43,408 nucleotides of DNA, from contig JAUNDT010000012.1 in the NCBI GenBank assembly GCA_030525945.1, forward strand, positions 1 through 43,408, read 5' to 3'. The position numbers and the translations under genes were made by a program. The notes beneath the pieces were generated by a model. It had not been told where the DNA came from. It saw only the letters and a list, made by a program, of their open reading frames with translations, and did not search any database. This DNA is from Coriobacteriaceae bacterium (GTDB lineage Bacteria; Actinomycetota; Coriobacteriia; Coriobacteriales; Coriobacteriaceae). Of the stretch, positions 36,339 to 43,408 are shown one piece after another (within the stretch, counting starts at the first letter, position 1; every line of letters begins with the position of its first letter).

Positions 36339-37106
36339 TTATCCCTGAAATGCCCTCTCATCGGAAAACCGGATGGTGCCATCCAAGGTGATTGACGGCC
36401 CGTTCTCGTAGATCTGCAAGGTGAAAGGTACAGATTCCCCGCCCACTGTGAGGGTTCCCGTGTAGAGCGGGACCATCGACGAGCCGCTCCGCGACGCCGT
36501 GAACGACTCGACCTCAACCGCGCACTCGCCCGAATGGTCGCGCGCGACCCACTTGCCCTCATCCGGAACTTTGTTGAACCTCGCGCTCTCGTCGTATTCG
36601 CCCTTTTCGAACTCCGCCTTGCCGTCCTTGAAGGAAATGGCCTCATCCGCCTTGCGCACGTTGCCGTCTGCCTCCAGGCACCACTCCGTCGATTCAAGGA
36701 GCGTGCCCACGCGCTCCCCGGAACCGCTCAGGAATTCGTCGCGATACTCGACGGCCTCCTCTTCGGTCGGGTAGTACCGCTCCCCAAGGTCCTCCCAACC
36801 GGACTGCACGTACGCGTCCTCGCCCTCGACCCTCTTCAAGGTCATCGACTCGTAGCCGGGGAGCGCGATCACGATCGCTTCGTCATCCTGCGACCATGTG
36901 CCCGACAGCTCTTGGTCGCCGGCGTAATTGCAGTTCTCCCCATCGGTGAACGTGACGCTCTGCATCTTCCCCGAACTCCATGCGGGCGCGCAGTAGAGCG
37001 TCTTCCCCTCCAGCCCGCCAGTTCCGCCCTCGCATCCCGTCAGCGCCATAAGCCCGGCGAGAGCGACCGATGCCGCGCCGCCGAAGAAGCCCCTCCTCGA
37101 TATCAT
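36339..37106 (-). CDS. Tat-type lipoprotein, unknown function
   Basis: 255 residues. The N-terminus SRRGFFGGAASVALAGLMAL has the twin-arginine motif, then LTGC gives a lipobox, so it is probably folded in the cytoplasm and exported before lipidation. The remainder is beta-rich, acidic (GSGERVGTLLESTEWCLEAD), with no domain I can name. The start is ATG at 37106, with GAAGGAGAAAGAGG upstream; the frame above it has no binding site. The LPXTG gene follows on the same strand after 59 bp, so both may be cotranscribed. It is divergent from an XRE regulator. Confidence 0.8.
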   Translation of the reverse strand: MISRRGFFGGAASVALAGLMALTGCEGGTGGLEGKTLYCAPAWSSGKMQSVTFTDGENCNYAGDQELSGTWSQDDEAIVIALPGYESMTLKRVEGEDAYVQSGWEDLGERYYPTEEEAVEYRDEFLSGSGERVGTLLESTEWCLEADGNVRKADEAISFKDGKAEFEKGEYDESARFNKVPDEGKWVARDHSGECAVEVESFTASRSGSSMVPLYTGTLTVGGESVPFTLQIYENGPSITLDGTIRFSDERAFQG

Positions 37107-37286
37107 GCCTCTTTCTCCTTCCGCATTCGTCCAGATAACCTTGATGCCGTGCGGGCTCGCCACCAAGAACGCCTCGCCAAACATGGTTCAGTAGCAGGCC
37201 GACGCACCCATGGCGACGGAATCGCAACGAAACTGCGTGCGGTTCCCTTCAGACAGCCGTCCGGCAAGGTCATTGTACGCCAGATT

Positions 37287-37316
37287 GTCACTTATATAGG
37301 GGTGACTTAAATAGGG
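37287..37316. promoter_or_regulatory. Operator candidate between lipoprotein and XRE genes
   Basis: GTCAC (37287-37291) and GTGAC (37302-37306) form an inverted repeat with a 10-bp gap. Inside and beside it, ACTTATATAGGG (37290-37301) recurs as ACTTAAATAGGG (37305-37316), 11 of 12 identical. TTGTAC (37273-37278) and TATAGG with a 16-bp spacer could be the promoter of the XRE gene. A site for the XRE protein is likely but unproved. Confidence 0.5.
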
Positions 37317-37355
37317 TGCAGCTGAACCATTGGTACCGATGAACGGAAGGTGCCG

Positions 37356-37628
37356 ATGACTCAGCTTGGTCCCAAAATGCGCGTCGGGCTCCGCATCAAG
37401 GAGCTCAGGAACCGCCTTGGCGTGAGCCAAGAGGCGTTCGCGTATTCGATAGAGATGTCTCGAACGTACTTCGCGGAAGTCGAGACCGGCAGGCGCAACG
37501 TCTCCATCGAGAACATCGACCGCATCGCCAAAGGTCTGGGCGTCTCGCTCAGGGAGTTCTTCGACGCGGATATCTTTTCGGGCCGTGCACTCGTTGCCAG
37601 CGAGTGCGATGAACCGAGGGACCATTAA
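37356..37628 (+). CDS. XRE family helix-turn-helix regulator
   Basis: 90 residues. An HTH_3 domain fills most of it: IKELRNRLGVSQEAFAYSIE, SRTYFAEVETGRRNVSIENI, DRIAKGLGVSLREFF. GGAAGG lies five bases before the ATG at 37356. Divergent from the lipoprotein gene with an operator-like palindrome in between, so it may control itself and the surface-protein pair. The C-terminal tail is short and has no effector domain. Confidence 0.88.
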   Translation: MTQLGPKMRVGLRIKELRNRLGVSQEAFAYSIEMSRTYFAEVETGRRNVSIENIDRIAKGLGVSLREFFDADIFSGRALVASECDEPRDH

Positions 37629-37638
37629 GCCAATCGAT

Positions 37639-37695
37639 GGGAGCGAGCCGTAGCGAGCGGCCCATCACTCGGCGGGAGCGAGCCGTAGCGAGCGG
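37639..37695. repeat. Direct 22-bp repeats
   Basis: GGGAGCGAGCCGTAGCGAGC and two more bases at 37639-37660 recur exactly at 37674-37695 (35 bp apart). The start of a gene-free, GC-rich, repeat-rich stretch that runs to 38054. Confidence 0.8.
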
Positions 37696-37770
37696 TTCGC
37701 CGCCCCGCCCGAGAGGGCGGCAAGATGATTCCGTGCAACGGAATCCGTATCTTGCCAGCCCATCGGGATG

Positions 37771-37949
37771 GTGAGCGGAGGGCTTCCGAAGGCGACCCTG
37801 AGGGAGCGTTCGAAATCCCGGAGCGAGAGCCGACGGCGCGCGACGCGGCGGAATGATCGTGGCCATGAGCAAGCGATCGAATGCAGCCGCTCGCGGGCTG
37901 TCGGCGGTGTGAGCGGAGCGAGGTCGGAAGGCGACCCTGAGGGAGCGTT
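37771..37949. repeat. Direct repeats in gene-free stretch
   Basis: A 23-bp unit, GAAGGCGACCCTGAGGGAGC and three more, occurs at 37788-37810 and 37927-37949. GTGAGCGGAG occurs at 37771-37780 and 37909-37918. Between and after them (37811-38054) I see no gene. Repeats like these may be small mobile sequences or sites for element proteins. Confidence 0.65.
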
Positions 37950-38054
37950 TCGACCGCGCGCAGCGAGAGCGAGGCCCGCACTGCGGGCCGAGCGGGCGGA
38001 GGGCCCCTTGCGGGCCCGGAGTACCGCGCCGGGAGGCGCGGCGCCCCGTGGCCG

Positions 38055-38285
38055 TTACAGCCGGATCCACCCATCGGTGCCCGTCGGGTCCAGGACCGTG
38101 CCCTCTTCCGAGTCGCGCACGAAGCCCTGGAGGTCGAACTCGAGCACGACGTCGAGCATCCCCAGCGCCTCGCCGAGGTCGTCGCTCGAGCAGCACGTCG
38201 GCCCGGCTCCAATCGTCCCCGCGCACGGGCGGAGCAGCCCGCGCTCGTAGACGACGTATCGCCCGCGCCTCTTTCCCTCGCGCAT
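38055..38285 (-). CDS. Small hypothetical protein
   Basis: 76 residues, acidic C-terminal half (DDLGEALGMLDVVLEFDLQG, then FVRDSEEGTVLDPTGTDGWI). GGAGGAGGAA stands just before the ATG, which strongly supports translation. I recognise no family. It stands in a pair with the DUF2958 gene upstream on the same strand, as often in integrative elements of this group. Confidence 0.6.
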   Translation of the reverse strand: MREGKRRGRYVVYERGLLRPCAGTIGAGPTCCSSDDLGEALGMLDVVLEFDLQGFVRDSEEGTVLDPTGTDGWIRL

Positions 38286-38342
38286 TTCCTCCTCCTTTCC
38301 GCCGGTATGGGGCGGGGCCGTATCGGCCCCGCCATCCCGTCT

Positions 38343-38642
38343 CTAACGCCTAACCCTGCTCACGGGCGCGGGCTCGAACAGCACGTCGCGCTCGACCGCG
38401 TTGAAGCCGCGCGAGCGGTTCACCGCCTCCATCTCACGGATGGAGAAGTAGCCCCACTCGTCAGCGAAGCCCTCGACGAGGCCGAACGCCTCGCCCGTCG
38501 CGGGATCGTACTCGGTCACGTACCACGTCCACGCGCTCACGCTGCTAAATAGCTTCACGCGGGCGATGGGATCCCCCTCGTCCTCGGTCGCGTACAGCGG
38601 CGGCACCGTCGCCGCCACCCCCTTCGGCATAAGCTCCTGCAT
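38343..38642 (-). CDS. DUF2958 domain protein
   Basis: 99 residues. PPLYATEDEGDPIARVKLFS is followed by WTWYVTEYDP, GLVEGFADEWGYFSI and REMEAV, the hallmark of DUF2958. The start at 38642 has GGAAGGGAG eight bases upstream; longer frames have no site. DUF2958 is found almost only in mobile elements (with antirestriction and conjugation genes) and has no known activity. Confidence 0.8.
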   Translation of the reverse strand: MQELMPKGVAATVPPLYATEDEGDPIARVKLFSSVSAWTWYVTEYDPATGEAFGLVEGFADEWGYFSIREMEAVNRSRGFNAVERDVLFEPAPVSRVRR

Positions 38643-38691
38643 ATCGGTCTCCCTTCCGGCCATGTCGGCCAATCCTCTCCGCCTCGCAGAC

Positions 38692-38729
38692 AGAAGCCGC
38701 AGGCGCTGCTTGCCGCGCCTACGGCTTCT
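38692..38729. terminator. Stem-loop terminator candidate
   Basis: AGAAGCCGCAGGCGC (38692-38706) pairs with GCGCCTACGGCTTCT (38715-38729) at 14 of 15 positions, followed by TTTCC on the plus strand. It lies before the DUF2958 start, so if it works it ends transcription from the right. Confidence 0.5.
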
Positions 38730-38760
38730 TTCCTGAAGCCACGAGCTGGAGCCCGCACGG

Positions 38761-38838
38761 GTCAAGGGAGCTGCACGGCAACCTCCACCAACCGAAGCGA
38801 AGCGCAGGTTTGTGCGGGGTTCCGTGCGGCCCCTTGAC
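38761..38838. other. Long imperfect inverted repeat (oriT or regulatory RNA candidate)
   Basis: GTCAAGGGAGCTGCACGG (38761-38778) and CCGTGCGGCCCCTTGAC (38822-38838) pair with one bulge. The 200-bp gene-free stretch 38730-38946 holds no other clear feature. Mobilizable elements need an oriT; this is one possible place, but it is far from the relaxase gene. Confidence 0.35.
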
Positions 38839-38946
38839 GCGCGCGGGCGGAGGCTCCACCGGGTGCGGCCTCTGGCACGGCCTCCCCTGCGGGCACGCAT
38901 GCCTCAGCCGCGTCCGGACGAAGGCCTACAATCGCCCCGAAGGGAA

Positions 38947-39279
38947 GTGATTGGGTTGTTCAAGGGAAGGGACCTGTCAGGCACGTGCGGGATACCGCGC
39001 GAATGCGACCGAGTCTACGTGGGGGTCGAGTGTCCGCCGAAGGGCCTCAACGACGATGTCGATGTGCCCAAAAGGCTCATATGGCCAGACGGAAGGAGCT
39101 GGCCAATAAAGTCAACCGCCCGCCACGTTACGCACGGGCGGGTGGTGTTCGGCAACCTCGTGGAGAGGTTCGACGTGTTCATGGGCCACACGGGCGAGCT
39201 CAAGACGATATGGCGTCAGGACGGGCGCTGGTTCGTCGGGAAACCCAGCGGAGGAATCGCGCGCCCGAAGAGGCGCTAA
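38947..39279 (+). CDS. Hypothetical protein of the element
   Basis: About 110 residues from GTG at 38947, or 108 from a TTG a few codons later; GAAGGGAA lies close upstream. The pattern VYVGVECPPKGLNDDVDVPK, IWPDGRSWPI and then WRQDGRWFVGK resembles small proteins common in conjugative elements of Firmicutes and Actinobacteria, which have no named function. Its stop overlaps the stop of the convergent DUF262 gene by 3-4 bp. Confidence 0.6.
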   Translation: MIGLFKGRDLSGTCGIPRECDRVYVGVECPPKGLNDDVDVPKRLIWPDGRSWPIKSTARHVTHGRVVFGNLVERFDVFMGHTGELKTIWRQDGRWFVGKPSGGIARPKRR

Positions 39280-41045
39280 AGCCTCTCGAAGCCCCTCCTT
39301 ATCAGCTTTGCCATGAGAATGCGCCTCCTATAGAGAAAGCGCTCGTAGTCCAGCCCCTCGAACTCGATAGGGAGGGCGTGCTCCTCGCAGGTGCGCTCGT
39401 AGGCGTCGTATCCGAGCTTCTGCTTGAACCTCGGCACGTAGTCGAGTGGGGAGTCGTCTGAGATCTCGATGTTGGTGCCGTAGTCCACGAGAGCGAAGTT
39501 CGCACGTGCGCTGCGCTTCTCTTTCTGCCCGATGGACTTGAGGTAGTTGTCCGGGAATAGGTGATGTTTGTCGAGCGCCCTCTTCGTGCCCGACGCGCTC
39601 GGCAGCAGAAGTTGGGAGAGCGGGGTCGTGCCGAACAGAGACTTGCAGCCGAGGACGACTTGCGCCGCCACGAACCCGTTCCACGTGGGGCCAACGGCAT
39701 CGTTTGCGTCGAGGTCGTTCGGCAGGGTGATCGAGAAGTAGTCGTCCGTGAGGAGCGAGGCGACCGACCGCTCGAAGTACTTTTGGAAATCGTCCGCCTC
39801 GCCCAATTGCGAGATCTCGGTCAACTGGCGCTCGAAGGCGGTCTCGAAGCCCCCGACGTAATACGAGGTGATGGAGCACGCAAAGAACCACCTGCGTATG
39901 AGGCGGCTGATCTCGCCGTGCTTCATCCCGAACTCGCGCTTGCCGATGAGGTAGAAGGCGTAGGTGAAAAACAGCGCATTCGCCGAGCTGATCTGGCTGG
40001 GCGCGACGTAGCCCGCCTCACCCAGAAGGTTGATGAACGAGTGCCAGTTGTTGAGATCGAGCACCTGGTCGAGGGCGACGCCGAAGCGCTCGAAGTTCTC
40101 GGCACGGGTCTGCGCGCTCGTCTCCTTGGTCTTGAGGTCCTTGCCCCTCAGGATCTGGTAGGCATAGCGAAGCCTGCCGCGCTTGAAACCGACCGCCACC
40201 GCCGTCCTGATGACGCTGGTCGGGGAGACAGCGATGAGTTGGTTGTAGGAGGTGCCGCCCATGGGGATGCGGCTGTCTGCGCAGAAGCGCTCGATGCGCT
40301 CCCTCATGGCTGGCTCATACACCGACAGGAGCGTCATGATGAAGTCGTCCTGTTTCAACGCCTGTCCCTGAGAGTTCACGCGGACGAATATGTCGGACAC
40401 GGTCTCCTCGTCGGCGTCGGCGGTTATCCTGAGGACCGGCAACAGGTACCTTTCGAGGCCGAGGAGGGCGGTGAGGCCCCTCTCGATGGCGTCCTCGGCG
40501 GGGTCGTCGAGCTCGGGCTCGCCCTTCTTCACGTTTGACTCGTTGAGCGCCTTGATGAACGCGCGTCTGTAGGAGCTGAACGCGTTTTCCCGGTTCGCCC
40601 CGAACACGTCCGAAACGCACGACACGAACCTCGGGTCCCTATCAGTCGATGCATCGGCCACCTTGAACTCAGCCGTCACCGGGTTATAGGCGATTCTGAT
40701 GGGCCGCGAGCCGAACGAGCTGTCCCTCACCTCGACGCCGTAGAAAACCGCGAGCAGGGCGGTGAGGCGCTGCTGCCCATCGATAACGAGCTCCTTGGGG
40801 ACGGCGTAGACCTTATCGTTGTCACCGATCTGCGACTTCTTCGACACATCGTCGGCGGGCGGCTCCCATAGCATCACGTACCCGATGGGATAACCCTTCA
40901 ACATGGAGTCGAGAAGATCCCTCACCTTGTCGTTCTTCCACACGAACGGCCTCTGCAGGTCGGGCAGACCGATCTTTCCCGTGATGACGTCCTTGAGGAC
41001 GTTGCCGACCTCAAGGGTGATGGGGTTGTAAATCGAGTTCGCCAC
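39276..41045 (-). CDS. DUF262 (GmrSD-like) protein
   Basis: 589 residues. The N-terminal DUF262 domain has DLQRPFVWKNDKVRDLLDSM and VIDGQQRLTALL (residues about 87-98), the ParB-like nucleotide-binding motif. The C-terminal half ends in an HNH-like region with KHHLFPDNYLKSIGQ (about 494-508). The same order is found in the type IV enzyme GmrSD and in many defence-island proteins that cut modified phage DNA. The start is ATG at 41045, 5 bp after the stop of the methyltransferase gene, so the two form one transcriptional unit. It probably takes part in phage defence; whether it depends on methylation by its neighbour is not known. Confidence 0.88.
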   Translation of the reverse strand: MANSIYNPITLEVGNVLKDVITGKIGLPDLQRPFVWKNDKVRDLLDSMLKGYPIGYVMLWEPPADDVSKKSQIGDNDKVYAVPKELVIDGQQRLTALLAVFYGVEVRDSSFGSRPIRIAYNPVTAEFKVADASTDRDPRFVSCVSDVFGANRENAFSSYRRAFIKALNESNVKKGEPELDDPAEDAIERGLTALLGLERYLLPVLRITADADEETVSDIFVRVNSQGQALKQDDFIMTLLSVYEPAMRERIERFCADSRIPMGGTSYNQLIAVSPTSVIRTAVAVGFKRGRLRYAYQILRGKDLKTKETSAQTRAENFERFGVALDQVLDLNNWHSFINLLGEAGYVAPSQISSANALFFTYAFYLIGKREFGMKHGEISRLIRRWFFACSITSYYVGGFETAFERQLTEISQLGEADDFQKYFERSVASLLTDDYFSITLPNDLDANDAVGPTWNGFVAAQVVLGCKSLFGTTPLSQLLLPSASGTKRALDKHHLFPDNYLKSIGQKEKRSARANFALVDYGTNIEISDDSPLDYVPRFKQKLGYDAYERTCEEHALPIEFEGLDYERFLYRRRILMAKLIRRGFERL

Positions 41046-41050
41046 GGGTG

Positions 41051-43300
41051 CTACGCTCCAGTCTTCTCTGCATACAGCTTGAACAGGTGCGCGACTATCT
41101 TCTCCTCGTCGCCGTTGAAGTCGACGCCGTAGGCGGCCTCGACAGCCGCGTCGAGCTCGCGATGGGCGCGCATGAGGTCAGGGAAGAACGCTTCGTTGTC
41201 CGGGCTATACATCTCGGCAAGCGTAGCCCCTTGCTGCGCTTCGCGCACATCCAATACGGCCCGGGCGCGCTGTTCCACCTCTTCTTTAACTTTGTCCGAG
41301 GGCTCCGGCCAAATGAAGTTGTTGTACACAATGGTGTTCGAGTACTGATAGTCGCTTTTCAATCGTCCAGCAACTTGTCTCATCCATGCGTTGTGAAATT
41401 GGCTTGCGATAATCCCGAAGTCATATATTTCTGCACCCTCAACGAAGAAGAGCTTGTTCCCCGGGATGGTTCCATCAGTTATGTAGCCAACTGGAACATA
41501 CCTCCTCCTACCAGATGAGACTTGAGGAACAGCCAGATAGGCCCCTTCCTGCGGCACCTTCAGCTCATCGAACTCCCAAGGCTTCTCAGCTCTTTTGCGC
41601 GTACCGGCACGCGGAGATGCGGCGCGTCGAGAACGAACTTCTTCGAATCTATCCTTGATTCGAGATGGTAGCTTACTGAGCTCCACCCCAGACACACCCG
41701 CAAACCAAAGGCAGTAACGCCGGACGCCCTTAATGAATTCTGCGCCCATGGAAAACGGCCTGATGTACTTCCTCATCTCCGGGTAGTCCCTCTGAAGCTG
41801 GCTGGCTTCCTCTTCATCGAGCGTCAAGAATCCCCAGTCGCCAGCACCACCGCCCCTGGACATCCCCGGAACGTTGCATACAGGGCGAGAGCTCTTTGCA
41901 ACAAATACGTTGGGAGCATCTGCGAGGTATCCGTTAATATGATTTGCCTTTCTCCCCCCTAGCGCATCGAATATCAATGGCGAAACATTGTCTTGCCGGG
42001 AAAAACCAACGACAACCACGTGCACATTCGCCTTATCGGAAGCCTCGGAGTTCCAGACGAAAGTCTTATGGGCGAAATCGATAGAGACTCCGTCCTCAAA
42101 TAGCGGCCTCCACAGCGGCTCGACCTGCTGACCTTGGCAGATGGAATTGGTGGACACGAAGGCGCAGCGCGTGTGCGACCCGCGCGTAAAATCCGCGGCC
42201 TTCCTGTACCAGCAGGCCACGTAGTCAAGGACGCCGCCAGACTTGCCAAAAATGTCGGCTCGGTCTCTCTTTTGGGCGTCGTTGAGGTTCGAGTAGCCGA
42301 TGAACGGCGGGTTGCCGACGATGTAGTCCAGATCGGCGGCGGGTACGGCTTCGGCCCAATCAACGCGTAGAGAGTTGCCGTGGATGATCGTCCCGTACTC
42401 CTTGAGCGGCAGCTCGTCGTAGACGCGCTTGACCACCTTGGCAGTGTTGATGTCGGCCTGCTTCTCGGCGATCCACAGGGCGGTGCGCGCCACGCAGCAG
42501 GCGAAGTCGTTGACCTCGATGCCGTGGAAGTTGGCGAGCGTCACCTTGACGAGGCTCTCCTCCTCCGCCTCCTCGAACGAGATCTCGGACTGACCGCCAC
42601 GTTGCAGCTCCATGAGGACCGTGTTCTCCAGCCTGCGCAGGCACATGTAGGTCTCGGTGAGGAAGTTGCCCGACCCGCACGCGGGGTCAAGGAACGTGAG
42701 GCTCCCCAGCTTGTCGTGGTAGGCGCGCAGGGCTCGGGTGCGGGCGCTCGGGTTCTGCTTCGCGAGGATGTCGTCGAGCTCTTCCTTCAGCCCGTCTAGG
42801 AACAGCGGGTCGATGACCTTGTGGATGTTCTCGGGGCTCGTGTAGTGCATGCCGCCGGACCGGCGCGTGTCGTGGCTGAGCGCGCCCTCGAAAATGGAGC
42901 CAAAAACGGTGGGGTCCACGCCCGACCAGTCGAACTCCTGACAGCCGGAGACCAGGATCTCGTAATGAACCTGCTCGTTCAGCTGGGGTATCTGGATGCG
43001 CTCCCGGAACAGCCCGCCGTTCATGTAGGGGAAGCGGGCGAGGAGCTCGCTGGGGTACTCCTGCTTGCGAGCCTCGTCGTCGGTGTCGAGCCACCCGAAG
43101 AGCTCGATGAGCGCTCCGCGCAGGTGCCCGCCATCGACAGAGGCAACGTAATCCCGGAAGAGCCCGGGCTCGATCAGCCCCGCGTCCTCGCAGAACATGA
43201 GGAACATGAGGCGGGTGCAAAGAACCGAGAGGGCGTGGTGGCTCTCCTCGCTGTCCGGGTCGTGGTACAGGCCCGCGATCTCGTTGTGGATCTGGCCCAT
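41051..43300 (-). CDS. MmeI/type IIG-like DNA methyltransferase, 5'-truncated
   Basis: 749 residues from ATG at 43300. SAM motif FLDPACGSGNFLTE, catalytic NPPFIGYSN, and a long C-terminal target-recognition part (about 440-749). The family's full proteins have about 900-920 residues, with an N-terminal PD-(D/E)XK nuclease of about 170. That part is absent. Upstream of the ATG the same frame continues as RSVQRAVSIEAGRIM, family sequence, before it is cut at about 43348 by IS-like sequence. So the gene was broken by insertion and the nuclease separated from the methyltransferase. GAGGCGGGG before the ATG could let the rest be translated, giving a methylase without nuclease. Operon with DUF262. 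Confidence 0.85.
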   Translation of the reverse strand: MGQIHNEIAGLYHDPDSEESHHALSVLCTRLMFLMFCEDAGLIEPGLFRDYVASVDGGHLRGALIELFGWLDTDDEARKQEYPSELLARFPYMNGGLFRERIQIPQLNEQVHYEILVSGCQEFDWSGVDPTVFGSIFEGALSHDTRRSGGMHYTSPENIHKVIDPLFLDGLKEELDDILAKQNPSARTRALRAYHDKLGSLTFLDPACGSGNFLTETYMCLRRLENTVLMELQRGGQSEISFEEAEEESLVKVTLANFHGIEVNDFACCVARTALWIAEKQADINTAKVVKRVYDELPLKEYGTIIHGNSLRVDWAEAVPAADLDYIVGNPPFIGYSNLNDAQKRDRADIFGKSGGVLDYVACWYRKAADFTRGSHTRCAFVSTNSICQGQQVEPLWRPLFEDGVSIDFAHKTFVWNSEASDKANVHVVVVGFSRQDNVSPLIFDALGGRKANHINGYLADAPNVFVAKSSRPVCNVPGMSRGGGAGDWGFLTLDEEEASQLQRDYPEMRKYIRPFSMGAEFIKGVRRYCLWFAGVSGVELSKLPSRIKDRFEEVRSRRAASPRAGTRKRAEKPWEFDELKVPQEGAYLAVPQVSSGRRRYVPVGYITDGTIPGNKLFFVEGAEIYDFGIIASQFHNAWMRQVAGRLKSDYQYSNTIVYNNFIWPEPSDKVKEEVEQRARAVLDVREAQQGATLAEMYSPDNEAFFPDLMRAHRELDAAVEAAYGVDFNGDEEKIVAHLFKLYAEKTGA

Positions 43301-43341
43301 GATGCGCCCCGCCTCGATGGAGACGGCGCGTTGGACGCTCC

Positions 43342-43408
43342 TAGGAGCTGACCCCCCATTACAGTTGAGCCGTCCGTAAGGGAGGCCCTTTCGCCTTCAA
43401 GGCATTAC
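43342..43408 (-). mobile_element. End of an IS3-family-like element, runs off the window
   Basis: GAGCTGACCCCCC near 43345-43357 resembles IS3-family (IS150-group) terminal repeats. The sequence to its right continues to the window edge and reads on the minus strand like the last residues of a transposase. Only one end is visible, so target duplication and family are not confirmed. Confidence 0.5.
43359..43408 (-). CDS. C-terminal end of IS3-type transposase (partial)
   Basis: The last 15 codons, ALKAKGPPLRTAQL preceded by N, then TAA at 43361-43359. IS3-family OrfB proteins often end with a motif of the kind KGLSPxxYRxQ. The stop lies about 10-15 bp before the terminal repeat, as usual for such elements. 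The rest is beyond the edge. Low certainty because so little is visible. Confidence 0.4.
   Translation of the reverse strand, partial: NALKAKGPPLRTAQL

Noticed and set aside
34864..36348. A 494-codon plus-strand open frame
   Set aside because: Antisense to the LPXTG protein, which has a signal peptide and sorting signal. High Arg and Pro shows it is a shadow.

Overview
The window looks like chromosome of a high-GC, Gram-positive gut actinobacterium of the class Coriobacteriia, probably Collinsella or a close relative. The reasons are the high-GC third codon positions, the membrane-embedded LuxR regulator beside an ABC transporter, the mix of PTS and Asp23-type genes with actinobacterial codon use, and the style of the integrated element. 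This is inference from gene content; no 16S sequence is present.

Positions 1 to about 27960 are mostly ordinary chromosome. From left to right: a non-coding stretch with two copies of a strongly folded 122-bp repeat; a beta-glucoside uptake operon on the minus strand (GH1 phospho-beta-glucosidase, PTS EIIBC, EIIA); a minus-strand operon of two ABC permeases, an ABC ATPase and an unusual double LuxR membrane regulator; YitT and MFS transporters; a plus-strand run of molybdenum cofactor genes (moaA, a moaC-mobB fusion), a MTA/SAH nucleosidase and the GTPase EngB; a formate/nitrite channel; a second YitT protein; the methionine importer metN-metI-metQ, preceded by a short methionine-rich reading frame and mutually exclusive hairpins; an Asp23/DUF2273/AmaP envelope-stress operon; yebC, lgt, an Nfu-type scaffold, rlmH; and a winged-helix ATPase.

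At about 27965 an integrated element begins. Its left boundary is the 3' half of a tRNA-Thr(CGT) gene, cut at the anticodon stem-loop, with the tRNA's own terminator still on the chromosome side. The element carries a tyrosine integrase, an excisionase-like HTH protein, a DnaB-like ATPase, MobC, a VirD4-type coupling protein and a relaxase, but no other type IV secretion genes in view. This suits a mobilizable element (IME) or one arm of a larger ICE. Its cargo includes an LPXTG leucine-rich-repeat surface protein, a Tat-type lipoprotein beside an XRE regulator, a DUF2958 protein, and a defence pair: a DUF262 protein next to an MmeI/type IIG-like DNA methyltransferase.

The methyltransferase reading frame is cut at its 5' end, where sequence resembling the end of an IS3-family element runs off the window. 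The insertion separates the methyltransferase from the N-terminal nuclease domain expected in this family. The right end of the integrated element, where a complete tRNA-Thr should be restored, is not in the window.
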